Notes: generated by a model from the sequence alone, not told the origin. DNA of 64,000 nt from Juglans regia (GCF_001411555.2 NC_049901.1:42710302-42774301); one strand, 5' to 3'. Shown: positions 23,070 through 34,892, counted from the first letter of the stretch. Translations and numbers: made by a program.

Positions 23070-25375
23070 ATATATGCTTCCCTCTGTGCACAATCTAGCT
23101 AGCTAGTGAATTCAGGGAAAGCAGGGAAACGGAACAGAACAGGGCAGTACCCTTGGGGGGCGATGGCCCCAGGGACGTCAGTCCTCGTTGTCTTCATCTA
23201 GTGAGTTCCCCTAGTGTTGCCCCGGCCCAACGGCCATGGCCATGGGTGGCTATATATAGGGTACTGTGGCTCGATCACATAACAGAGATATTAATACATG
23301 CACTATTTACACTATCGGTTATCAATATCCTCGATCCTTCAGTCCCAAAGTACTTATCGGGTCATTCCGTTAGGGATGAAACGGTTCCAATCTCACAATT
23401 TTTAATTGGGATGGGATGGACTGATGATCTGATATTATTTATAATGTTTTTATGAAAATGTCCGAGCTATACTTGGACAGTACTTCAAAATAATTGGTCA
23501 ATAATATATTTATATATATATATATATATAATTTGAGTCAGCATTATAAGATTATAAAGAGTAAGAAGTTTTTCCTCTCTAAATTAATCTCAGTAACACC
23601 ACCATTAACAGTACATGTACCTTTTTTTTTTTTTTTTCAATTTTCCTTTCAAAACAGGAATTAGTAGGCCGTATATACATAATTACACAGCTAGCACGAG
23701 AGAACTATCGTTGTCTAATGAATTAGCTATTAACTTTTTAATAAAAAAGTTAGAAATTAATAAATAATGACACTAATTTACCATATTGAAATAAAAATAA
23801 AATAGGAATATAGTATATCAAAATATAATATTTTGGTTGAGGCTTGGATTTATCTCTACGTGCGCTTAATTTGCAACTAAATTAATTATACATTCTCCTT
23901 TTTCTTTTACGTACCTGAAAGAAATGATCGATATTCCTAAACAATACAAGACTTACGTCCGGCCAAATTAAGTTTGATAAAACACCAAATTATATATACA
24001 TATATGAATTAAAGCCACTCACCACTTGAACTTATTAGCTAGGAAAATACAAGCTAGGCCAGCTTGCGCGCGCGCGCAGTAAAGACACCTTCACTCATAT
24101 ATCAGCTCCCAGATCAGTACTATATAATATTAATCATTAATAACGTCGTCGCAAATTGATCATTCGATGTAGCAATTAGTAATAAAGTCCTTGATCGATC
24201 TAATGTATTTTTTATTATTATTTTTTTTTATAAATTAAGCCTTTGTTGTGTTATTAGGATGTCTTAATTACACATTGTGATGCCTGGGTTTGGCTTTTCT
24301 TGATTATAATATTGTAGCTCCCAAGTGTCTTGTTGTAACCACGATTTTCCTGTCATAAGTGAGGATTTAAAAAAAAAAAAAAAAAAGATCTATTGTATGT
24401 TCCTCCATTAATGTGGAAACAGGAGCTGTTGCAATATATCGATCTATTTGATATCAAAATTTAGTTGCATTAATTGAGTTCCTCATGAATATCTCATGAT
24501 CTCGTGCGCAAAAAATGTATTAGTTCAACAAAACAACTATCGTCATGTATTAGTTCAAAAAATGAATTATATTTTCATAGGCAAAACAGATTGATGATCA
24601 TTATACATATGATGTTCATTTACCCAGTAGACAGTAGTACTGTCAGCTTCGAATATTGAAGATTATGCAATTTTTTTCCCTTTGATCACGTACAGCATAT
24701 ACCAGTTGAACTATCTTGTGTATATATAAAAATGTGACGAATAGATCGGTTTTAAATTGCTCAAAACGGTACTGAAGTTTAAATGTCCGTTTGAAAACAT
24801 AATTGTTTTTAGATATTCTTACATTATTTTACTATTGTTTACTAATTACTATTTCACTATAATTTATAAACTATTTCATTACTATTCACAAATATTCTGT
24901 GATACTTTTAGTATCAAATGTGCTATTCTTTACATATAGTATTGGTTCGACACCAAACAAGAAGATTCTAATTAAGTCAATATTTTTTTAAAATAATAAA
25001 TAATAATAATAATAATAATGAAGTCAATATATTCTAATAAGAAATAGAGAAACAAACAACTAAAATCAACAAGAAAAGATAGGCAATTCTGATCAACTGG
25101 TCAAATATCTACTTTTTCTCCTTCGAAGTAAAAACTAGGTGTGAATTTTCATATATATTAAACAAAAAGCCGATCGAGCTGTTGTTGATTTCATATCGAT
25201 GAATATATATTTATGCAAGAAACAGGACACATGAGTTGTAGATCAGGACCGATTAACATAACGGTAGCAGGGTTGCGTTCCTGATCTTTTCGATCTATGT
25301 CCTTATCCAATTCCATCTCGATTCCAATTTTTTGCGCTTTATTGTGTATCCCAAATTAGCTCCTGTATCAATACC

Positions 25376-25419
<44 letters not shown>

Positions 25420-25660
25420 GGAATCGAATTATATATATAAATTTGTTACTGGGCATATTTTTACGTTTCCAATTTTTACGTTTATATATATGTAAACGTA
25501 AAAATAGGACTTTAATCAATGGGCATATATAAAAAAAAAATTGCAGTTGGATTGGACAGCCATGGTTTTGAGTGTTGATCACCGGCGGTCTAAAAAAGAG
25601 GGCAAAACTATATGACAATCTAGCATTTTCTTTTGCAGTTTAACCTTTTAATAAGGAAAT
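23070..25660. other. Gene-free AT-rich part of copy B
   Basis: Contains TA repeats (23510-23531; 25378-25417), poly-T near 23620-23638 and poly-A near 24369-24386. No gene is supported. Confidence 0.5.
25378..25417. repeat. (TA)n microsatellite
   Basis: About 20 consecutive AT units. Confidence 0.95.
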
Positions 25661-25680
25661 AGAATAAGAGTATTAATATA

Positions 25681-26088
25681 GGATAATGCTACAGCTCTCG
25701 CTGTGGGTCCTGTTAGAGCTTTAACATGTATTTTCATATTTTTTTTTTTAAGTTATTTTTTATATAGATTTTTTGAATATTTTTAAATATTTTTAAAAAA
25801 TAAAATAAATTTAGAACATCATTAAAAACACTTCCTTAATTAGAAAAAAAATTATTAAAAAATATTTTCTTAATCACGAAACAAAATAAAAAATACGTTT
25901 TTAATTTTTTTTTAATTTACTTCGTGATTAATAAAGTAATTTTTAATAATATTGTGATTTTTTTTTTATTTTTTCAAAATATTTAAAATTTTTAAAAAAA
26001 TCTATATTAAAAAAGAACTAAAAAAAACACATAATAAAATACATGTTAGAGCCCAATGAGAGCTTAAGGAGGAGCTCTAACATTATTC
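25681..26088. mobile_element. MULE-type MITE with 9-bp target duplication
   Basis: Left end GGATAATGCTACAGCTCT pairs with right end GGAGCTCTAACATTATTC. The inner AT-rich arms are also inverted. ATTAATATA occurs at 25672-25680 and again at 26089-26097, a perfect 9-bp duplication typical of Mutator-like transposases. No coding capacity, so it depended on a transposase elsewhere. Confidence 0.85.
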
Positions 26089-26261
26089 ATTAATATATGT
26101 ACTTTCTATATATGTCCTTTTAAGTTATATGGCTCATTTTGTCTAATTGACTGTGATGACACGTGGCTTATTAAAAAAGGAAAAAGGCAAACATAAAAGA
26201 TAGAGAAAATTTAGGATTTTAGCTTTCATGATCTTTTGTATTTTCAAGTACCATTTTATAA

Positions 26262-26559
26262 ACATCTACAGCTACAAAACCTTATCATGGAAGGGGATGC
26301 ACTTAGTGTGGTCCAGACATTAACAAAGAGACAAGGGACTGGAGCACAATAGGGCTGATTCTTCAAGACATCAAAGCAGAACTAAGAAACTCTCCAACTT
26401 CTTTTCAACATGTCTCTAGATTATCTATTTGTATTGCCCATAGCTTAGCAAAGGATACTGTAAAACTGTCTAAGGAGAGCAGTTCTTTGGAAGGAGTCCC
26501 TCGTTCTATCCAACACTTGTTATAGTAAAGAGGAACAAGATTGATTATTCAAAAAAAAA
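26262..26559 (+). mobile_element. 5'-truncated LINE fragment with poly-A tail
   Basis: AAGTACCATTTTATAA precedes the insert (26246-26261) and follows its A-tail (26560-26575), a 16-bp duplication typical of target-primed insertion. The insert ends in an A-run. One frame from about 26287 reads like the C-terminal RNase H (RVT_3) domain of plant L1 LINEs: EGDALSVV, then DIKAEL, then HVSR and AHSLAK in the expected order. One internal TAG breaks it. Only about 300 bp of the original element is present. Confidence 0.85.
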
Positions 26560-26599
26560 AAGTACCATTTTATAATTTTGAATGTACATTTTATAATTT

Positions 26600-27650
26600 C
26601 TTAACAAATCACGTGGCACCATTAATGTGGTGCCACATCAATAAAGCAAAATGAGCAGTAAATTAGGGAGTATAATAGCATTACTCATCAAATAAATAAG
26701 ATAAATTTGGAGTACATAAGTTTTATAATTTATATAATCGGGAAAGATACTAATGTAATCCCCAGCATATGACATATCGTAGTGCACTAGTATATACGTC
26801 ATTTAATATATAGGATTGCAATAAATATGATAAATTAGGAGTTCATTAATGTAAAATGCATGGGAGCAACACCTATAATCAAGTTCTTTTTGTCGTCAAT
26901 ATTTATGTGTACGACAACAAAATTTATTTATAGACACAGGTGATTGTATATTATATGAAAAGGTACTTCATATGCAATGCAAATGAAAATACGTACGGTT
27001 TATATATGGAAAAAGACTTGTAACAAAATTCACAATTTGATGATATGAATTCATATGATACATTAAATTATGATAAAAGTAATTAATTTACAATCTAAAT
27101 ATCATATCAAACCATACACATGATCACCTTATCAAGTTACTTTTCTAAAATTTCATAGGCACCTGGCCAAAGAGGGCAACTATGCGTTGGTCTCTCAAAG
27201 CCAACTAAAGAGGTGAAACGTAACTCAAGAATATCACTAGCCATGATTATTACCGTCTTACCATATATCAATGGCATAAAGAGTCGTTTGACGAGCATAT
27301 TTTCGTTTACCGAGATTCTATCATAGCATACTTAGTATTATCCAAACTTGAATGCAAGAATTCCTGAAGTTCATCTTTCAAATACAAATACAAATCTTGG
27401 ATTTCCTTTTCAGGAGATGGAAGAAGATTCGTTCGCATACCCATTTCAACGTTAAGCAAAAGTGTATATACATCTATATATATATATGCATATATATACA
27501 TGCACACACATACACACATACATATAAACATAAAAATGACAGCAGACGGAAGAAGATTCGTTCGCATACCCATGTTGATCATGCAATGATGTGAGGGCCA
27601 ATTTATATATTCATGTTAAAACAAAATTGGAACAAATTAGCACCAGCAGT
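26600..27650. other. Gene-free sequence upstream of peptide gene B
   Basis: AT-rich. A GAAGAAGATTCGTTCGCATA word at about 27420 recurs near 27549, flanking a TA/CA-rich stretch as a direct repeat of about 30 bp. No gene seen. Confidence 0.5.
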
Positions 27651-27661
27651 TTTTCTGATCC

Positions 27662-27670
27662 TATAAATAG
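27662..27670 (+). promoter_or_regulatory. TATA box of repeat-peptide gene B
   Basis: TATAAATAG lies 47 bp before the ATG at 27709, in line with the TATA box of the paralogue at 12001-12009. Confidence 0.65.
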
Positions 27671-27708
27671 ACTTTACTTCGACCGTCTACAGCGTGAAGT
27701 TTGCAAAA

Positions 27709-28227
27709 ATGCTTCAAGTAGACGGAGTCACGATAGTCGTTCTTGCACTCCTCATGCCCACCATCATGCACGCATATGACTCCCCATTTCTGCCGGCTAA
27801 GCTGGGCTTCCTTATCCCCGCTTCGAGAACCAGTACTAGTATTCACGGCGCCGCTGTGGTTCACAATTACAATAACATTGCTGGCGCTCCTTCGCGACGC
27901 TTGCTCAAAAAGGCTCCTGTACCTGATCCCTCTGCTCCAAACCGGGATAAGCTGATCCCTGCCGGCCATCCGCGACGCTTTCTGATGAAGGGTTCCGTAG
28001 CTCCCTCGGCTCCCAACCCGAGCATGCCCGGTCGTCCGCGACATTTGCTGATCATGGTGGCTCCCGCAACAACCTCTGCACCCAACCCGGGCGCACAAAT
28101 CCATGGTGATCATCCTCGACCATGGCTGAAGGAGGCTCCTGCACCTCCTTCGCCTCCCAACCTGCGCACACACGTCGACCCCTGCTTCAACCACCAGTAC
28201 TACTCAAGGTGCCCCGTGCATGGGTGA
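27709..28227 (+). CDS. Putative secreted multi-repeat peptide precursor (copy B)
   Basis: 172 residues, single exon, paralogue of the 12.07-kb gene. The start at 27709 aligns with the start of that gene. Residues 1-22 are a signal peptide ending MHA; GFLIPASRTS at 33-42 is the conserved segment. Four units follow at about 61-87, 88-109, 110-135 and 136-156, opening RRLLKK, RRFLMKG, RHLLIM and RPWLKE and containing PVPDPSAPNRD, VAPSAPNPS, TTSAPNPG and APPSPPN. Copy B thus has one more unit than copy A. A C-terminal tail with two cysteines (C159, C168) is absent from copy A. Basic residues at unit starts suggest processing into short proline-rich peptides. After the TGA, the same frame encodes another unit-like string. 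The product probably enters the secretory pathway; receptor and role are unknown. Confidence 0.75.
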   Translation: MLQVDGVTIVVLALLMPTIMHAYDSPFLPAKLGFLIPASRTSTSIHGAAVVHNYNNIAGAPSRRLLKKAPVPDPSAPNRDKLIPAGHPRRFLMKGSVAPSAPNPSMPGRPRHLLIMVAPATTSAPNPGAQIHGDHPRPWLKEAPAPPSPPNLRTHVDPCFNHQYYSRCPVHG

Positions 28228-28589
28228 CAAGGAGCCTCCTCAATGAAGAAGGCTCTTGTTCCTCCATCTGCATGCACTCAATCCGTGCTCCTAGTTATAC
28301 CCTCTTCTGTACTCGGTGAAATCGTCGAACCTAGAGTACTAATGGTTTGATGTGAATAAAGCATCTGCAGCTACCGGTTATTAGCACTACTGGTTATAAC
28401 TAGTAGTTGAATGAAGAGATCAAGGACATGCAGGTCCTATTCTCAGGAAAATGTTGAGCTGTGCGTACGTATAAATTATTAGACCACTTGTGGATGCTCA
28501 AGGTTATTTACTTATCTAGCTATACTTTCTGTCTTTTTACTTGATTAAGTTGAGGCTTAGGTGCTCAAAGAACTGGGGTTTAATTTGTG

Positions 28590-28860
28590 GCTTCGTCTTG
28601 TTTGATCCAAAAGGCAAAAAGAACCGAAAACTAGAAGATCACAAATTCACAATATTGGATTAGATCTTCTCCATAGACAAGCACGGAAGCATGAAATGTT
28701 TCAACTCCGACATGATCTGTTTGTAGTTGGCAAACTACGTTTTTGGAGAAAGCAGTTGCGCAAGAACAAGAATTGCATCTGCTTTATCACATATACATGT
28801 TACGCCAGGCTCTCTAATCATTTTAGTTCTTACGCATTTTCCGCTGATTCACAATCTATT
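28590..28860 (+). other. Copy B counterpart of the 12.86-13.21 kb block
   Basis: Shares several 12-15 bp words with the block after gene A but carries frame-breaking length changes, including a TAG before GTTGGCAAACTACG. If copy A encodes a protein here, this copy is a pseudogene; otherwise both are non-coding. Confidence 0.4.
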
Positions 28861-29044
28861 CTTATAACTTGACAAACCAAAATCACTTCTCAAACAAATC
28901 CTAATCATTAATCTAATATTTAATTCAGATTCAGTACTGCATGTAAAGCACAAAGATCCCAACCTCAAAATCTGAACACATTTATCTATCACGAACGGTA
29001 TCAATCAAATCTAGTCAGTGATGGTCGGCAACCAATTATGGAAA

Positions 29045-29369
29045 GGGCAATGATATCCTTACATTTTTTTTATTATTATTTTATTACTAAACATTTTTTT
29101 TCTTTAAATTTGGATTGAAAATATCAAAAAATGATATTCTTGTATAATTTTAAAAAAATAAACTCAATCAATGAATACAATCATGTAATTTAACTAAAAA
29201 TAAATTTAATTTTATAAAAATTGACTCAAAAATTGAATCTAAATTAGTTGGTTAATTAAATTTATTTCTTTTAAATTATGCAAGATTATGTTATGAAATT
29301 TTTAATCCAGATTTAAATATAAAAAATAGTAGAAAAATAATAAAAAAATTGTAAGAATAGGATTTTTCC
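29045..29369. mobile_element. Fold-back MITE, decayed copy
   Basis: Starts GGGCAATGATATCCTTACA, and shares the interior words AATCATGTAATTTAA and TTTTTAATC with the 17462-17868 MITE. Its right end (TGTAAGAATAGGATTTTTCC) pairs only partly with the left end. It interrupts copy B of the segmental duplication relative to copy A. Confidence 0.6.
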
Positions 29370-29371
29370 GT

Positions 29372-29480
29372 TGCATGCATCGGAATATGTCCCTATATAT
29401 ATAATATCGTACTTTGTTAGCCTGCAAGACTAAGGACGAGCGGTGCATGCATCGGAATATGTCCGTATATATATAATATC
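29372..29480. repeat. Short direct duplication GCATGCATCGGAATATGTCC
   Basis: GCATGCATCGGAATATGTCC followed by C/GTATATATATAATATC occurs twice, about 69 bp apart. Copy A near 13.4-13.5 kb has only one corresponding site, so the duplication arose in copy B. Confidence 0.7.
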
Positions 29481-29539
29481 CGCACTAGTAATCAACTGAA
29501 CAGTTTGACTTGCATTTTTAGCCAAAACAAACAAAACCC

Positions 29540-30754
29540 AGTAATCAAACAGGCAACAGATCAAAAAAATATATCCCTTACTCAACAAAACTATATATAT
29601 ATATATAAATATAAATATATATATATAAATACTATACGGCCAACAAGCTAAATAATATTCCTAGGAAGATTATCTGTTACGCAATCTAACAAAGAAGCAG
29701 CAATTCATAATGGCCAAAATACATATTCCATGGCATATTATAGACTGATCATATTGAATAGGATATGTAAAATAGATATTAAAACAGCTACAAAAATTAA
29801 TACCTTTAGGAGAGTCTGGCCGGAGAGATTTGAATCGCGCGGATGTACAATATGAATGACGTTGAACTTCCTTAAAAGTATTGATTTAATTCCCTTTTTT
29901 AGATACGATTAAGAAAAGCATGGATTCTTTCTACTTAATTTTTCCGGTTATATTGCAATATTTAAGCCCATTAAAAAACAAATAAAGCTACTAATGCTTT
30001 CAGGTTCTTTTGCCTGTTTAATTTGTCTGACTCAAAAGTTCAGACAAAATAATATTGATAGCGGCCTCTCTGAGCATGCGATCGAGAAGCAGTACTACAC
30101 GTTCTTTTAATAAGGGAATATATATATATATATATGACAATAATTTCTTAATTTAGACTTTAAAAAAATGATATACTTATGATCAGATAATTTACGAACC
30201 TTTGCCATTTTTATAAATAAAACTTAATTCTAACCTAATTCATAGAAAAACTGTCTTTTCAAAGAGTGATTGCAAGAATATATATTGATTGTTAAAACTT
30301 ATTTTGGTTTGTGATTAGTAGAGTTTGCATGTGCATGTATATCCCTTCATGAGCATGCTTTAGAGATCCTGCATGCTTTTCATGATTAGAAATCGGAAAA
30401 AATCTTTGTCCACATCAGCTAGCCGATGAAAGTGGTTTCCCTCGCTCAAAATTAAAGGCTCGAAGCCCCACCATTAAGAATGGTTGGAAACTGCACGTCA
30501 AAGTATCTTATAAATTGAAGGAGGACCGTACAATTCTTTGTGGTTGGCTCCTCGAACCGGGGGAAGGTTTTGTAGATTAATTAACATATTCTTTTCTTCA
30601 CACCGGCCAGATCACCACTTTACCTTTTCTTTTTTCCACTTATATATTCTAAGGGTACACGTATGGATCGAAACATGAAGAATATAATTATTAACAAATA
30701 TTCATATCCTTGGAATGGTAAAAACTACAAGTCTTTCTTATCGATCGACTATAT

Positions 30755-30808
<54 letters not shown>

Positions 30809-31500
30809 CATGATGATCCATGCACTTTCAGTGATCTAGATTTAGTACACACCCCAATTAGTACATCGAGCGTACGTAGTACTTGTAGCCATTTCTTGCC
30901 CGAAAATTTGGTAAACATGTGATCAATGATATAAGAAAACCTGCATGCATTCTGAATTTAGAAATTTTAATACCATGCATGCACTCTTGGGAGTTTAAGT
31001 TGATTTATTTATTCCAGCTTGTACCTAGCTATCTGGACTTAATTATTAACAAATTAATTAGAGTCATGTACACGTATATACGTTGTTGAGATCATGGGGA
31101 TAACTTTGATGTCGCGCGCGTGTGCTAGCTAGCTATGATCACGGTACGTATTCTTTGTCCGGCCCTTTGTTACACGTACGTTAGAATCAACTAGCTAGCT
31201 AGTAGTACTACTACTGCATGTCGTACGGGTGCATGATTTCATGATAAATACAGAAACATTGTAGCATTAACTACTACTCTAAATTCTAATAAAATCTCTT
31301 TCTTGTTGGGGTAGTCAAAATTAGATCACTTAGCACTTTAACTTTAAGTATAACGTCATTATAATCACCCCGCAGCCAATATCAATTAACATATATATCA
31401 ACCATATGAACTGTTTCATTGAATTGCACGTGACAGTTTCCAATAATATATATACCTATATATAGGTATCTAGAGTACCCAGTTTTAAGAACCAATTCTA
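29540..31500. other. Gene-free AT-rich sequence
   Basis: Contains TA-rich runs (29590-29628; 30750-30808) and many CTAG/GTAC steps. No gene seen. Confidence 0.5.
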
Positions 31501-31525
31501 CCATAAAATGATAAGTGCCAACAAA

Positions 31526-31663
31526 CACTATAAGCAAATTGTTTATTTGCGACCAATTATTTTCAACAAATGATTATTTTCAGTTAAAATGAATTTGTTT
31601 TCGTCGCAAATAGTCTTTTTCGTCACAACAAAATAGTCACAAATATCCATTTTTCTTGTAGTG
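31526..31663. mobile_element. CACTA-type MITE, copy 2
   Basis: 138 bp, starts CACTATAAGCAAA and ends TTTTTCTTGTAGTG, flanked by AAA on both sides (3-bp duplication). The interior is rich in GTCGCAAATA-type words. It lies opposite in orientation to copy 1. Confidence 0.8.
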
Positions 31664-31989
31664 AAAGCCAGGCATGCATGATGCATGTGATGTACCTGCG
31701 AATAGACCTGCTGCTAAGGATCGAACAAAATTAACATAACGGCCACAGACCAATGTAATTAATTAATGGCCAACTAAATGCATACAAAATTCTCGCCTTT
31801 AAATAGTAGTGTATATATTTTGCTTTTGCTCTGGAGGACATATGTAAGTAAAATTAAGATACATCAAAAGTGAGGAGATTAGTAAATTAATTAAGTCGGT
31901 GCGGTCTGATTAAGTTCATGACACTTGGTGCAAAATGCTTTCTCTCGTATTGTTTGAAGGGCGGGTATAGTACTCTAAATTAATTCTAT

Positions 31990-32660
31990 AACTTGACATA
32001 ATGAAATTAAAATATAATAGAAGTTGAGATGCAAAAGAGAAGAAAGACAACGAGGATGGGGAAACTTTAAAGACTATGTATTTATATTATTCTCAATGAA
32101 TTGAATAAAGCATAGACCCCATGTATCTATAACAAAATTACAAAATCACAAGATAAGATAAATTTCAAGATAATACGAAATTCACACATCTTGATGATCA
32201 AGAAGATATCTTGTGTTGGTTGAAAAGAAGATGGAAAAGAGAGAAGGGGGAGATCTAGAGAGACTAATTTGAAGGCTACATCTTTCATGTTATTTTGATC
32301 ACTTGTTATTGAATATATAACACATGTCCATATTTATAGAAGAATGAGGCTAAAGTGATTTATGTTCTGCTTGGCTATTTGTAGAATGCAAAAACCTGCG
32401 ACGGGGTAAACATTATTTTGAGTGCAATCACTTTGCATACAAAGTGATTTATGCTCTACCTAACTATGCGCAGAATGCACAACCTATCTACAAGGGTAAA
32501 CATGGCCTTTGTTTTGAGTGCAATCACTTTGGTGACAAAATGATTCATGTTCTGCTCGGCTATCTACAGAATGCAAAATAAGGAGCAAACATGGCCTCTG
32601 CTTTTGTTTTTTATGTTGTTTTAGTTATGCTTGTGCCTAAGGTATAATTTTGTATATATT
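31990..32660 (-). mobile_element. LTR-retrotransposon debris, probably LTR pieces
   Basis: Read on the minus strand, TATAAATATGGACATGTGTTATATA near 32290-32340 is close to the TATA region of the LTRs at 33.5 and 35.8 kb. Upstream, the stretch at about 32060-32150 resembles another copia LTR. Ends and target duplications are not clear. It includes the tandem repeat at 32352-32605. Confidence 0.45.
32352..32605. repeat. About 90-96-bp tandem repeat, 2.7 units
   Basis: Units start at 32352, 32441 and 32537 with AAAGTGATTTATG or AAAATGATTCATG and contain CTGCTCGGCTATCTACAGAATGCA-like and GGTAAACATGGCC words. Likely part of the surrounding LTR debris. Confidence 0.8.
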
Positions 32661-33212
32661 ATTGTTGTATTGAAATGCTTTTCAAAATACCACTCATATT
32701 TTTTAGAACTTTTTGTTTCTGCATTTTGTAACTGGCTTATTTTTACATACTAGTATAAGTTTGTTGCTTTCTAAGTCGGTGGACTCATCCTTTATCCACC
32801 ATTTATTTTTCAAATACTTGAAAGTTGTGATAGTTGGAAGATGACACATGACAAGATTATAGGAGACATGTGAGATAAGTGTCAGGTGGTGTAAGTGGAT
32901 TAATCTGATTTAAGAGAGATTTTGCCAGTGTCAGTTTATTCTTTTTGGAAGAATTTTTGTTACATTTGATTTTGGAGCATTTTTTTATCTAAGTTCTATA
33001 TTTTGTGGATTTCAGGTTAAATGGTTTCACTCTTGGTACGGAGCGTAATAAATTATATATGGTTGTGATTGGTGTGAATAAAGAAGTCGTGTAGGGGTGG
33101 AAGCAAACCGATGTACAAGATTGATAATGAAAAGGAGGGTAACAATCCATTATGTGCATAGGAATCCTTTGGAGGACATGTAGTGAACGGGAAAAAAAAA
33201 ACACCAAATAAC

Positions 33213-34574
33213 ATATTGAATATGAGACGAATGAAAAAAATATCACACCAAATAATACCAGGAAATCGATTGCTCTGATTATATAAAACATATATGCATA
33301 CATGGAGCAATAAGCGTGAGGAAGCGGCAACAGTCAAGTGTAATAGAACCAACATAGCAACTGTGGTGGACTGTCAAGAAAACAACAAGGTAAAACAATA
33401 GCTACTACAAAAAGGTGTGACATGGACAATAGCAACTAGAGGCACCAGGATGGTGTCCGCTCTAATACCATGTTGAAAATAAAAATATAATTAAAAAGAC
33501 GGAGAAGAGAGTAGGGAGAGAGAGACTTTGAAGGTTACATCTTTGTTATTGTAAAGTGTTATTGAATATAAAACACATGTCCCTATTTATAAGTGAATGA
33601 GGCCAAAGAAGTAACAGAAATACAATAAATCAACGATACTAATTGATTTATACAATAAATTAAATATGGTACGTTGAGAATAAGTGATACTGCCATACAT
33701 ATGCTAGAATGTTATGAATATATTCTATTATAAATATGATGATATTTTAACATTATTTTTTCTTTTGGTTCAAGAGAATTAATCCAATGTACGAACGTAG
33801 CCAATCTTCAACTGATTATGAAGATTTTATTTGATGATGAAAATCAGGTTCTTCAGAAACAGAGTTGAAATGTGAGCTCAACTAAACAACGGTGGGTCAA
33901 CGATGATTGTATTGGCTAGCGAAGAATGTGACTAGCGTACTTTAGAGATGATGACAGCTAGCTGGTGGTTGGATACATAAGAAAAATAATAAAATTCATA
34001 TTCCTTATAGCATGGCCCATATATTTTAATTTTATATGAGCATCAATAAGATCAGTAATATTAAACAAATTATAAAAAAACGTTATGCACAAAGAATGAG
34101 GGGTTGTATATAGCAAGGTAAGGCTAGCTCCCTTGGTGGGAACTGGAAGTTTTAGAAGGTTAGGTTCATGTATAGATCAGGGTTTGGGCACACAGATCCA
34201 CTACAACATTTACTGGTTTTATCCAAGAATGCTTTTGATAGCAAAATGCTTGGTATTCGTGAGAAATATTTTTTTCCCATCAACTCGTGTCGTGGGAAGT
34301 TCATGGAATAAAATTGGTGTGTAAAGTTATATTTTTCCACGATAGCTTCAACTCGTGGGAAAAAACTTGTTTTCCCCACGAGAACATCTGAGGGTAAAAG
34401 CTTAAATACTCGAGGCAAATCGTCCGACAATTTTGGTAAATCTTAGGCTGCACTTTTTGCCACGACTAGTAGTCGTAGGTATTGATGACTTCCCATGAAT
34501 ACTGCCTGTATGAAAAACTGATGTTCTTTCCTATAGAAAAACATATTTCCATAAGTCCATCTCGAGGGTAAAAG
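33213..34574. repeat. Tandem duplication, unit 1 (contains an LTR)
   Basis: Repeated in the same orientation at about 35487-36950 with many small differences. The unit holds an element leader with primer site, an LTR, and about 800 bp beyond the LTR containing CGTGGGAAAAAAC...TTTTCCCCACGAG, which can form a hairpin. The offset between LTR starts is 2278 bp. Open frames inside are not conserved between units. Confidence 0.85.
33471..33752 (-). repeat. LTR, unit 1
   Basis: 282 bp, TGTTGAAAAT...ATTTTAACA. On the minus strand the LTR ends in CA and is followed by TGGTATTAGAGC, a near-perfect initiator-Met primer site (33459-33470 in + coordinates). A TATA-like site TATAAATAGGG is on the minus strand near 33580-33592. 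Confidence 0.8.
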
Positions 34575-34892
34575 CCTTTTTTCACAAAATTTTGTTATAA
34601 GAAAAAATTTCGATTTGAAACTTTCCCCACAAACTATTTCCATCACTATTTGAGCCATCTCATTTTTTCCTCCATGCTCCAATGAAGCCACTGTACAATA
34701 CTAAATAACTTCAAATCATGCATATCATACATATACATATAAAAGAATGGACCATTCGAAATATGTTCAGTAATTACTTTGATGAATTTCATAAATAATT
34801 TGTGGCAATATGTCTTAAGTTATCCATATACAAGGCAATACATCATGTTCAGAAGTGGGAAGTACGATAGGGAAGCCGACATGCATACTCAA

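Larger units (their letters stand above)
20630..29530 (+). repeat. Segmental duplication, copy B
   Basis: Partner of about 5.38-13.56 kb in the same orientation. It has gained a MULE-type MITE, a LINE fragment (both within 25.68-26.56 kb) and a fold-back MITE (29.05-29.37 kb), which explains most of its extra length. Confidence 0.75.

Noticed and set aside
32989..33355. Overlapping minus-strand frames of 100 and 113 codons
   Set aside because: They overlap unit 1 of the tandem duplication, and the unit 2 counterpart does not keep the same frame or ends; retroelement leader.
34141..34450. Autonomous CACTA element suggested by CACTACAACA at about 34199
   Set aside because: No matching TGTAGTG end or 3-bp duplication at a sensible distance.
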